A stretch of 8,501 nucleotides of DNA from an uncultured Oscillospiraceae bacterium. Lineage in GTDB: Bacteria > Bacillota > Clostridia > Oscillospirales > Oscillospiraceae. The translations under genes and the position numbers were made by a program. Shown here piece by piece: positions 1 through 5,604 of this stretch. Where the stretch lies: contig CAPGBJ010000117.1 in the NCBI GenBank assembly GCA_948616425.1, forward strand, positions 1 to 8,501, written 5' to 3'. The notes under the pieces are model-generated. The model saw nothing but the letters and a program-made list of their open reading frames with translations. It did not search any database and had not been told where the DNA came from. Position 1 is the first letter of the stretch, and each line of letters starts with the position of its first letter.

Positions 1-542
1 ACAACCCCCAACATTACGGCTGTCTCATCTCTTGGCGGTTGGGTGGACCCGACCCCCTTCAGGGTGTCAGCGCCTATGACGGAGGGGACTATTTCCACTT
101 TGTCACCTACGGCCTGTCCGACCTGTATGAGAAGGAGGGGACCGACCCGGACTATAGCGGCTACGGTCTGGAATTTACCCTCAAGCTGCGCAAGGAGGGG
201 ATGGGGGACGAGATGGCTGAGCAGAGGTGCATGGTAGGTATCTTTAACGCTTTGGCCCGGCTGACCTTTGAGAACGGGGAGCAGTTTTTCCCTGACGAGT
301 ACATCTACACCGGGCAGGAGCTGGGCTTTGATGTGAACCAGAAGTCCAAACTTACCGGTTTTGTCACCACCCTGGACGAGGCTGGCACCATCGATACCCC
401 GAACGGGAAGGTGGACTTTGTCAAACTGATCGGCGCCACTGATGCGGAGTTGAAAGCCATCATGGATGGAAAGCTTGGGGTCCGGGAATTGATCGAGAAA
501 ATTGGTGATGTCACTGACTACACGCGAGACAGCGTGGTGTAG
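1..542 (+). CDS. SUFU (suppressor of fused) domain protein, 5' partial
   Basis: The reading frame is open from the first complete codon (position 3) to a TAG at 540-542, giving 179 visible residues, so the true start lies left of the window. A TTG at 39 could be mistaken for a start, but the residues before it (HYGCLISWRLGGPDPLQG) continue the domain. Other SUFU-like segments are FHFVTYGLSDLYEKE, a Tyr-Gly-Leu-Glu strand, YIYTGQELGFDVNQKSKLTG and DTPNGKVDFVKLIGATD. I recognised the family from memory of these motifs. SUFU domains in bacteria have been proposed as immunity proteins of polymorphic toxin systems and also occur as stand-alone proteins; no toxin is visible here. It is probably cytosolic, as no signal peptide or membrane segment is seen in the visible part. 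The stop codon overlaps the ribosome site of the next gene, which suggests co-transcription. Confidence 0.85.
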   Translation, partial: NPQHYGCLISWRLGGPDPLQGVSAYDGGDYFHFVTYGLSDLYEKEGTDPDYSGYGLEFTLKLRKEGMGDEMAEQRCMVGIFNALARLTFENGEQFFPDEYIYTGQELGFDVNQKSKLTGFVTTLDEAGTIDTPNGKVDFVKLIGATDAELKAIMDGKLGVRELIEKIGDVTDYTRDSVV

Positions 543-552
543 GAGGGAGCAT

Positions 553-885
553 ATGGCAAAATTTGAGTGTACCCTCCGAGGGGACTATGACCAGGCTTTG
601 CGCTACTTCCACGATGGAATTCTCAGGGGCAGCATGTCCGCCAGCTTCGAGGAGGAGAGTTATTTTCAGACGTTCGGCGTGCGGTGTACTGTCCGGGTCT
701 ACGAGCGGTACAGCATGACTGGAGGCAATCGGCTGTCTATGACCCTCACCCTGGTAGGGGATGGGGAGAAACTGTTCCTGTCGGGTATCACCGCAGGGGG
801 GAGCCAGGGTATGATTTTCAAATTCAACACCTTCGGCGAGGCGGCCTTCTTGAATACCCTCCAGGAACTGGCCCAGCGGTGGTGA
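553..885 (+). CDS. DUF6054-like small protein
   Basis: This 110-residue protein starts at ATG 553, six bases after AGGAGG at 541-546. A longer in-frame reading from 502 would overlap the previous gene and lacks this site. It has no signal peptide, membrane segment or cysteine cluster and looks like a compact alpha/beta cytosolic protein. Distinctive blocks are RCTVRVYERYSMTGGNRLS (about 44-62), LSGITAGGSQG (about 77-87) and NTFGEAAFL (about 92-100). From memory these match DUF6054, a Firmicutes family of similar length and no known function. It lies 10 bases after the SUFU gene and just upstream of ruvB. The Gly/Ser-rich GGSQG segment could be a loop, but I see no catalytic signature. The family call is moderately sure; the function is unknown. 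Confidence 0.72.
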   Translation: MAKFECTLRGDYDQALRYFHDGILRGSMSASFEEESYFQTFGVRCTVRVYERYSMTGGNRLSMTLTLVGDGEKLFLSGITAGGSQGMIFKFNTFGEAAFLNTLQELAQRW

Positions 886-910
886 GGGATCTCCCAATTT
901 AAGTGGATAT

Positions 911-916
911 AGGAAG
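911..916 (+). promoter_or_regulatory. Ribosome-binding site that favours a TTG start for ruvB
   Basis: AGGAAG ends seven bases before an in-frame TTG at 924. The alternative GTG at 903 has only a GAGGGA about 13 bases upstream, which is too far for an ordinary site. The spacing therefore favours 924. Confidence 0.55.
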
Positions 917-923
917 TGACGTT

Positions 924-1988
924 TTGAGCATTGATTTTTCCGGCGCAGGGCTGGATGCTGAGGAGCTGCAATCCCTGGTGAGCACCTCTATGACCCGGGA
1001 GGACGAGGGGGAGTTTTCTTTACGCCCCAAGACCCTGCGGGAGTACATTGGTCAAGAGAAGGCCAAAGGTAATTTGGAAGTCTTCATCCAGGCGGCCAAA
1101 ATGCGCAGCGAGCCGCTGGACCATGTGCTGCTCCACGGCCCCCCGGGGCTGGGCAAGACCACCCTGTCGGGGATCATTGCCAACGAGATGGGAGTGGGCG
1201 TGCGGATTACTTCGGGTCCAGCGATTGAGAAGGCGGGGGACCTGGCGGCTCTGCTGACCAACCTCAACGAAAACGACATCCTCTTTGTAGACGAAATTCA
1301 CCGCCTGAACCGGGCGGTGGAGGAAATTTTGTACCCCGCCATGGAGGACTACGCCATTGATATTATCATTGGCAAGGGGCCTTCGGCCAACTCTATCCGG
1401 CTGGACCTGCCCAGGTTTACCATGATTGGAGCGACCACCCGGGCGGGCCAGCTGTCAGCCCCCCTTCGGGACCGCTTCGGGGTGACCTTGCGGCTGGAGC
1501 TGTATACTCCGGAGGAGCTCTCTCTCATCGTCGCTCGTTCCGCCAGCATCCTGGAGGTGCCAATTGAGCCAGACGGCGCTATGGAGATTGCCAAGCGATC
1601 CCGAGGCACTCCCCGTATTGCCAACCGGATGCTGCGCCGGGTGCGAGATTTTGCTCAGGTGCGGGCAGGGGGGGTCATCACCAAAAAGGTGGCCGACGAG
1701 GCCCTCACCGCCCTGGAGATCGACAACTTGGGCCTGGACTCCATTGACCATCGGATGCTGCGCAGTATCATAGAAAATTATCGGGGTGGGCCAGTGGGGC
1801 TGGACACCCTGGCGGCCACCATCAACGAGGAGGCTGTCACCCTGGAGGATGTCTACGAACCCTACCTGATGCAGCTGGGCTTCCTCACCCGAACCCCCCG
1901 GGGCCGGTGTGTTACCGCCAAGGCATACCAGCACTTGGGCCTCCCCGCCCCCGGGGATCCGGGCGGACTGGATCAGCTGAGCTTTTAA
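924..1988 (+). CDS. ruvB: Holliday junction branch migration DNA helicase RuvB
   Basis: RuvB is the hexameric AAA+ motor that, with RuvA, drives branch migration of Holliday junctions before RuvC resolution in recombinational repair. Counting from TTG 924 (354 residues), the order is: FSLRPKTLREYIGQ (about 31-44) leading into the ATPase, Walker A GPPGLGKT (about 72-79), Walker B LFVDEIH (about 120-126), sensor 1 GATTR (about 169-173), LRDRFG with the probable arginine finger (about 181-186), sensor 2 GTPRIANR (about 228-235), and a C-terminal winged-helix domain with TPRGR (about 324-328). All key motifs are intact and the length is normal. The start could instead be GTG 903, seven codons longer; the better ribosome site supports 924. 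ruvA is not adjacent in the window, unlike the common ruvAB arrangement. The next gene begins 12 bases downstream. Confidence 0.97.
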   Translation: MSIDFSGAGLDAEELQSLVSTSMTREDEGEFSLRPKTLREYIGQEKAKGNLEVFIQAAKMRSEPLDHVLLHGPPGLGKTTLSGIIANEMGVGVRITSGPAIEKAGDLAALLTNLNENDILFVDEIHRLNRAVEEILYPAMEDYAIDIIIGKGPSANSIRLDLPRFTMIGATTRAGQLSAPLRDRFGVTLRLELYTPEELSLIVARSASILEVPIEPDGAMEIAKRSRGTPRIANRMLRRVRDFAQVRAGGVITKKVADEALTALEIDNLGLDSIDHRMLRSIIENYRGGPVGLDTLAATINEEAVTLEDVYEPYLMQLGFLTRTPRGRCVTAKAYQHLGLPAPGDPGGLDQLSF

Positions 1989-2000
1989 GGAGGCGCAAGA

Positions 2001-2342
2001 ATGGACCGGATTTTTACCCGGGAGGAGATGGACTGCCTGGTCCGGACGCTGGATATGCCCCCGTCAACCCGGTATGTCACGTTTTCGGAAGCGGAGATGA
2101 AGCGCCTGTCCGCCTACTGCCGGGCGCTTGACGAGTATGAGCAGGAGATTCTGGCGTTGACCGGGGCAAGCCTGGACAAGGTTCTGCTGAGCAAATACTA
2201 CTGGCGGGGGCGGCTGGAGGCGCAGGCGGGACACCCGGCGGACTTTGCCCAATATACCTTCAAGGCCCTTGAGGAGTTGGAACGGCTGGAGGATGTGGAC
2301 TGGGCGCTGGTGGAGCGGCTGGACAGTATGCTTGCGCATTAG
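2001..2342 (+). CDS. Uncharacterised 113-residue helical protein
   Basis: I do not recognise this protein. It starts at ATG 2001, seven bases after AAGGAGG at 1987-1993, which overlaps the ruvB stop codon, so translation after ruvB is likely. The sequence is rich in Glu, Leu, Arg and Ala and looks almost entirely alpha-helical, with amphipathic stretches such as FKALEELERLEDVDWALVER near the C terminus. There is one Cys-poor tract (Cys at 12 and 39 only), no signal peptide, no membrane segment and no obvious catalytic motif. The middle segment SKYYWRGRLEAQAG is the most distinctive part. Its position between ruvB and glmM, with short gaps on both sides, indicates an operon member, but the neighbours do not share a pathway and so do not reveal its role. 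It is probably a small cytosolic protein; an adaptor or regulatory role is only a guess. Confidence 0.8.
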   Translation: MDRIFTREEMDCLVRTLDMPPSTRYVTFSEAEMKRLSAYCRALDEYEQEILALTGASLDKVLLSKYYWRGRLEAQAGHPADFAQYTFKALEELERLEDVDWALVERLDSMLAH

Positions 2343-2357
2343 AGAGGGGAGACTGCC

Positions 2358-2738
2358 ATGGAACAAAATACCTTATTTTTTTTCAACCAGCACCCAGAGG
2401 CTCTCCCCCTTTACAGGGCCTTTGAGAAGCGGCTTTTGGCGGAGTTGGAGGGGATGGTTGTCCAGCCCCAAAAGAGCCAGATCACGTTGAAAAACCGGCG
2501 GGTGTTCGGAGCGGTATCCTTTCTCCCCGCGCGGAAGGCCAAGGACCGGCCCAACCCCTACATTACCATTACCCTGGGCCTGAACCGGAGGGAGGGCTCC
2601 ACCCGCGTCGATCAGGCCTCTGAGCCATATCCTGGCCGTTGGACCCACCATCTGGTCATCGGGTCGGTGGAGGAGATTGACGACGAACTGATGGCTTGGG
2701 TTCGGGAGGCGTACGACTTCGCGGCTGGGAAGCGGTAG
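2358..2738 (+). CDS. DUF5655-like protein
   Basis: This 126-residue protein starts at ATG 2358 after a purine-rich AGAGGGGAG six bases upstream. The pattern is typical of DUF5655-type proteins as I remember them: an N-terminal helix after FFNQHPEALPLYRAFEKRL, a KSQITLKNRRVFGAVSFLP strand pair (about 39-57), an ITLGLNRREGSTR segment (about 70-83), EPYPGRWTHHLVI (about 89-101), and the C-terminal SVEEIDDELMAWVREAYDFA helix (about 103-122). The two adjacent histidines at 97-98 and the IDDEL motif are conserved-looking features. The family has no firmly established biochemical role; some members are labelled predicted transport proteins, but nothing here shows a membrane segment. The protein appears complete and soluble. 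It sits 15 bases after the previous gene and 38 bases before glmM. Confidence 0.75.
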   Translation: MEQNTLFFFNQHPEALPLYRAFEKRLLAELEGMVVQPQKSQITLKNRRVFGAVSFLPARKAKDRPNPYITITLGLNRREGSTRVDQASEPYPGRWTHHLVIGSVEEIDDELMAWVREAYDFAAGKR

Positions 2739-2776
2739 CAATACTTTTAAGATTTAAAGATTTGAGGTGTATCGAC

Positions 2777-4135
2777 ATGGGCAAATTATTTGGAACGGAC
2801 GGCATCCGGGGTGTGGTAAATGCCGGTCTGGACGCGGATCTGGCCTACAAGGTGGGGCTGGCGGCGGCCATTGTTCTGGCGAAGCACAAGAAGCCAGGGG
2901 AAAAACCTCTGGTGACCATCGGCAAGGATACCCGCATCTCGGGGGATCTGCTCAAGGGCTCGCTGATCTCCGGGCTGTGCACCGCTGGGGCGGACGTGCT
3001 GGACCTGGGCACTCTGCCCACCCCCGGGGTGGCCTGGGTGACGGTGGACGAGGAGGCAGACGCGGGCATTGTCATCTCGGCCAGCCACAACCCTTTTGAA
3101 CACAACGGGATCAAGATCTTCAACGGCAAGGGTTTCAAGTTGTCCGACGAGTTGGAGGAAAAGATTGAGGATATCGTTCTCTTCGGCTCCAATAATGTAC
3201 CCATGAAGACCCATGGCGACATCGGCAAGGTGAGCTATGTGGCCCCCAAAGCCAGTGAGGACTACATCGATCATCTGGAATCCACCATCGACTCCACCTT
3301 GGGGGGGCTGCGCATTTTGGTGGACTGTGCCAACGGCGCCGCCTCTGCCACCGCCGCCCGGCTGTTTGACCGCTTCTCCAAGCTGCGCACCGACGTCATC
3401 AACGCCGACCCTGACGGGGTAAATATCAACGACCGCTGCGGCTCCACCCACATGGATGCCCTGGCCGCTATGGTGAAGGCCGGTGGGTACGATATGGGTA
3501 TTGCCTTCGATGGGGATGCCGACCGGTGTCTGGCGGTGGACGAGTTGGGGAACCTCATTGACGGGGATCAGATTATGGCGGCCTGCGGTCTGGATATGAA
3601 GTCCAAAGGGGAACTCCCCGGTGACACAGTGGTGGCCACTGTCATGTCCAACCTGGGCTTTCATGTCTACGCCAGGGACCACGGCATGAAGCTGGAGTGC
3701 ACCGACGTGGGGGACCGGAACGTGTTGGAGCGGATGGTGGAGAGGGGGTACCGACTGGGAGGGGAGCAGTCGGGACACATGATTTTTCTGGAGCACGCCA
3801 CTACTGGCGATGGCCAGCTCACCGCCCTGAAAATTTTGGCCCTGCTGAAGGAGAGCGGCAGAAAGGCCAGCCAGGTGTTCAGCGCCTGTCCCCGGTATCC
3901 CCAGGTGCTTATTAATATCCCTGTGGCCGACAACGATGTGAAGAAAGCCGCTATGGCCAGCCCCCTGCTGGCTCAGGCCGTCCAGCGGGAGGAGGAGGCC
4001 TTGGGAGATGAGGGCCGGGTGTTGGTGCGCCCCTCGGGCACAGAGGCCCTGATGCGAGTGATGGTGGAGGCCAAGACTCAGGCAATTGCTCAGGAAACCG
4101 CCCAGCGTTTGGCCGATCTGATCCCTGAATTATAA
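2777..4135 (+). CDS. glmM: Phosphoglucosamine mutase GlmM
   Basis: GlmM converts glucosamine-6-phosphate to glucosamine-1-phosphate, feeding UDP-GlcNAc for peptidoglycan. ATG 2777 follows GAGGT at 2764-2768 at good spacing and gives the canonical N terminus MGKLFGTDGIRG. A longer in-frame reading from 2696 would overlap the DUF5655 gene and is rejected. The protein has 452 residues, close to the family norm. Motifs in order: KDTRISG (about 50-56), the catalytic phosphoserine loop ISASHNP (100-106, Ser103 by analogy), the metal loop DGDADR (245-250), the sugar-binding GGEQSGH (328-334), and the C-terminal phosphate-binding RPSGTEALMRVMVE (418-431). All expected residues are present. It is the last gene of the first cluster. 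The 38-base gap before it is AT-rich and holds no convincing promoter. No intrinsic terminator is evident after it. Confidence 0.97.
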   Translation: MGKLFGTDGIRGVVNAGLDADLAYKVGLAAAIVLAKHKKPGEKPLVTIGKDTRISGDLLKGSLISGLCTAGADVLDLGTLPTPGVAWVTVDEEADAGIVISASHNPFEHNGIKIFNGKGFKLSDELEEKIEDIVLFGSNNVPMKTHGDIGKVSYVAPKASEDYIDHLESTIDSTLGGLRILVDCANGAASATAARLFDRFSKLRTDVINADPDGVNINDRCGSTHMDALAAMVKAGGYDMGIAFDGDADRCLAVDELGNLIDGDQIMAACGLDMKSKGELPGDTVVATVMSNLGFHVYARDHGMKLECTDVGDRNVLERMVERGYRLGGEQSGHMIFLEHATTGDGQLTALKILALLKESGRKASQVFSACPRYPQVLINIPVADNDVKKAAMASPLLAQAVQREEEALGDEGRVLVRPSGTEALMRVMVEAKTQAIAQETAQRLADLIPEL

Positions 4136-4205
4136 GCAAACTGCCCTAATAGAACCCAAAATTTGGAGGATGGGAAATTTTCAACAAACTTTTTCAATAA
4201 AACCC

Positions 4206-4234
4206 TTGACAAATCTGAACATTTTGTTTATTAT
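4206..4234 (+). promoter_or_regulatory. Near-consensus sigma-A promoter for the sigma-factor gene
   Basis: TTGACA at 4206-4211 and TATTAT at 4229-4234 are separated by exactly 17 bases. The upstream stretch is AT-rich, as in an UP element. The predicted transcription start is near 4240-4243, about 15 bases before ATG 4257. This places the promoter inside the longer reading frame that opens at 4170. Confidence 0.75.
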
Positions 4235-4256
4235 GGACGATAGCCGGGATAATAAT

Positions 4257-4838
4257 ATGGAACAGAAATCTCTCAATCACTCTGATGAGGAACTATGCCT
4301 TGGCGCGGCTCAGGGTGACTCCACTGTGGAGGCAGAGCTGGTGTGCCGGTATGGCTGGTTGGTACGAGCCTGTGCCCGCCCCTTGTTTTTGGCCGGGGGA
4401 GACAGTGAGGACCTGATTCAGGAAGGCATGTTGGGTCTGCTCACTGCCATTCGGACTTTTAGTCCTGCGCGGGACGCTGCGTTCCGCACGTATGCGGAAA
4501 TATGTATCCGAAGCCGTTTGCTTACTGCTGTTCGGGCTGCCCAGGGCGGCAAGCATTCCCCTTTAAATCACAGTGTTTCCTACGAGCCCCCTCTTTTTGA
4601 CGGAACCAACGCATATTTGTTTTCCAGTGCCGAAAGCCCGGAGGACGTGGTGATCGGCAGAGAGGAACTAAAGGAGCGCCTGGAGGCGCTTAAGGGCCGG
4701 TTATCCAAGTTTGAAGCGCAAATTTTACCCCCCTATCTGAGTGGTCTGTCCTGTGGAGAGATCGCCCAGCGGGTGGGCCGCTCGCAAAAGTCGGTGGAAA
4801 ATGCCATTCAGCGTATCCGCCGCAAGACGGCCCTGTAG
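4257..4838 (+). CDS. SigH-like sigma-70 family RNA polymerase sigma factor
   Basis: This protein is expected to bind core RNA polymerase and direct it to a set of promoters. Counting from ATG 4257 (193 residues): region 2 runs from about 9 to 95, with SDEELCLGAAQGD, SEDLIQEGMLGLLTAIRTF (core binding and -10 recognition) and the FRTYAEICIRSRLLTAV helix. The linker KHSPLNHSVSY and the SPEDVVIGREEL segment resemble SigH (Spo0H). Region 4 spans about 147-190 with a helix-turn-helix LSCGEIAQRVGRSQKSVENAIQRIRRK. It is slightly shorter than typical SigH (about 210-220), so it may be a paralogue rather than the sporulation regulator itself. Upstream in-frame ATGs at 4170 and 4233 are unlikely: the first has GGAGG only one base away and the second overlaps the promoter -10 box. 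The ribosome site of 4257 is weak, so translation may rely on a short leader. The double zinc-ribbon gene follows. Confidence 0.88.
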   Translation: MEQKSLNHSDEELCLGAAQGDSTVEAELVCRYGWLVRACARPLFLAGGDSEDLIQEGMLGLLTAIRTFSPARDAAFRTYAEICIRSRLLTAVRAAQGGKHSPLNHSVSYEPPLFDGTNAYLFSSAESPEDVVIGREELKERLEALKGRLSKFEAQILPPYLSGLSCGEIAQRVGRSQKSVENAIQRIRRKTAL

Positions 4839-4865
4839 GGACCTGCGTCGAGAGACGGCGGGTCC
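4839..4865 (+). other. Hairpin with GAGA tetraloop immediately after the sigma-factor stop codon
   Basis: GGACC (4839-4843) pairs with GGTCC (4861-4865) and CGTC (4846-4849) with GACG (4854-4857), closing a GAGA loop of the GNRA type; a 2 by 3 internal loop separates the stems. There is no U-tract, so it is not a standard terminator. It may be an mRNA processing or stability element between the sigma and zinc-ribbon genes. The remaining spacer to 4957 shows no clear promoter. Confidence 0.45.
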
Positions 4866-4957
4866 GGAATTCATCTGGCGTATCCAGCGAGAGCTGATCG
4901 CAATATCAAACGCCCAGGCCAAGCGCCGGGCAAAGAGTCAAAGAGAGGGAAAATCCA

Positions 4958-5239
4958 ATGTACGAAGACAAGATCCTAGTATGCAAAGAGTGCGGCAATG
5001 AGTTCACCTTTACCGCTGGTGAGCAGGAGTTCTACGCGGAGCGTGGATTCCAGAATGAGCCCCAGCGCTGCAAGCCCTGCCGTGACGCCCGCAAGAACGC
5101 CGCCCGCGGCCCCCGTGAGTATTTCACCGCCGTGTGCGCCGCCTGTGGCGGTGAGGCGAAGGTTCCTTTCGAGCCCAAGTCTGACCGTCCTGTCTACTGC
5201 AGCGACTGCTTCGCTCGGATGCGTGAGCAGCAGGGCTGA
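4958..5239 (+). CDS. Small double zinc-ribbon protein (zf-trcl plus CxxC-x17-CxxC)
   Basis: This 93-residue soluble protein has eight cysteines in two four-cysteine sets. The first is Cys9-x2-Cys12-x25-Cys38-x2-Cys41 in the context FTFTAGEQEFYAERGFQNEP, which matches the probable zinc-ribbon domain zf-trcl. The second is Cys60-x2-Cys63-x17-Cys81-x2-Cys84, an exact CxxC-x17-CxxC domain. Both should bind structural zinc. The start ATG 4958 follows GAGAGGG at about eight bases. No enzymatic role is established for this family; nucleic-acid or protein binding is a reasonable guess. Eight of nine arginine codons are CGT or CGC, unlike the mixed CGG/AGA/AGG use of neighbours, suggesting high expression. 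It lies 119 bases after the sigma-factor gene and is probably co-transcribed with it, ending at a strong terminator. It lacks the HxxxCxxC motif of zinc-binding anti-sigma factors. Confidence 0.88.
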   Translation: MYEDKILVCKECGNEFTFTAGEQEFYAERGFQNEPQRCKPCRDARKNAARGPREYFTAVCAACGGEAKVPFEPKSDRPVYCSDCFARMREQQG

Positions 5240-5253
5240 TTGACAAGCCAGGA

Positions 5254-5283
5254 AAAAAGTCCGCCGAAAGGCGGACTTTTTCT
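5254..5283 (+). terminator. Strong intrinsic terminator after the zinc-ribbon gene
   Basis: A perfect 12-base-pair stem (5254-5265 with 5270-5281) closes a GAAA tetraloop at 5266-5269. The GC core GTCCGCC/GGCGGAC is flanked by five A:T pairs and is followed by a T-rich tail. It begins 14 bases after the stop codon. The A-tract on the left side could allow bidirectional function. Confidence 0.93.
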
Positions 5284-5293
5284 TTGAAATCCG

Positions 5294-5322
5294 TTGCAAA
5301 AAACCTGAAGATGGGTTATACT
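5294..5322 (+). promoter_or_regulatory. Sigma-A type promoter for the DUF1858 gene
   Basis: TTGCAA at 5294-5299 and TATACT at 5317-5322 are separated by 17 bases. Each box differs from consensus by one or two bases. The predicted start near 5329 gives a leader of about 28 bases containing GGAGG at 5344-5348. It lies directly after the upstream terminator. Confidence 0.7.
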
Positions 5323-5356
5323 ACCACCATCCTAACGATAAATGGAGGAATTGATT

Positions 5357-5554
5357 ATGACCATCACCAAAGAAACCGTTATTGGCGATATTCTGAGAAT
5401 TGCGCCCCAGGCTGCCCCCATCTTTATGGGCATTGGTATGCACTGCCTGGGCTGTCCTGCCTCTCAGGGCGAGACGGTGGAGCAGGCCTGTGCTGTCCAC
5501 AATGTGGATGTAGAAGATCTGCTGGCTAAGGTCAATGCACTGATTGGCAAGTAA
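5357..5554 (+). CDS. DUF1858 / hybrid-cluster-protein-associated redox disulfide domain protein
   Basis: This is a complete 65-residue single-domain protein. ATG 5357 follows GGAGG (5344-5348) at eight bases, which is a better start than the in-frame ATG at 5342 that overlaps that site. The sequence ITKETVIGDIL at the N terminus, the GIGMHCLGCPAS loop with Cys30 and Cys33, the ETVEQACAVH helix with Cys45, and VDVEDLLAKVNALI match the DUF1858 domain, also modelled as the redox-disulfide domain associated with hybrid cluster protein. The CxxC pair is thought to be redox-active or to take part in sulfur or metal handling in anaerobes, but the exact reaction is not established. It appears to be its own transcription unit, with a promoter just upstream and a hairpin terminator just downstream. 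No hybrid cluster protein gene is visible in the window. Confidence 0.88.
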   Translation: MTITKETVIGDILRIAPQAAPIFMGIGMHCLGCPASQGETVEQACAVHNVDVEDLLAKVNALIGK

Positions 5555-5563
5555 AGGAATGAC

Positions 5564-5594
5564 CGCCCTCCTACGGGAGGGCGATTATTATATG
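5564..5594 (+). terminator. Probable intrinsic terminator after the DUF1858 gene
   Basis: An eight-base-pair GC-rich stem (CGCCCTCC 5564-5571 with GGAGGGCG 5576-5583) closes a TACG loop of the stable UNCG type. The tail ATTATTATATG is AT-rich but has no continuous T-run, so termination may be partial, with some read-through to trmK. Confidence 0.68.
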
Positions 5595-5604
5595 TGGCCG
5601 CTGA

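Noticed and set aside
39..41. TTG as the start of the SUFU protein
   Set aside because: The frame is open to the window edge and the residues before this codon are typical SUFU sequence, so the gene is cut by the window and does not start here.
2696..2776. An upstream extension of GlmM by 27 residues
   Set aside because: It overlaps the DUF5655-like gene. The residues do not resemble the GlmM N terminus, whereas ATG 2777 gives the canonical one with a good ribosome site.
2739..2776. A possible promoter in the AT-rich gap before glmM, with a short AAGATTT direct repeat
   Set aside because: A TAAGAT-like box is present but no -35 box is found at suitable spacing, so glmM is best treated as part of the upstream operon.
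2786..3796. A 336-codon frame on the minus strand opposite glmM
   Set aside because: It lies entirely within a confident glmM gene. Long antisense frames are expected from codon bias in high-GC genes. Its product is a low-complexity mix rich in His, Gly and Pro with no recognisable domain.
4839..5001. A +1 frame that could extend the sigma factor past its stop codon
   Set aside because: The residues are a basic low-complexity run without homology that I can see. The region 4 helix ends normally before the TAG, and no slippery sequence is evident.
4958..5239. The zinc-ribbon protein as a zinc-binding anti-sigma factor
   Set aside because: The HxxxCxxC motif of that class is missing; the cysteines fit two ordinary zinc ribbons instead.
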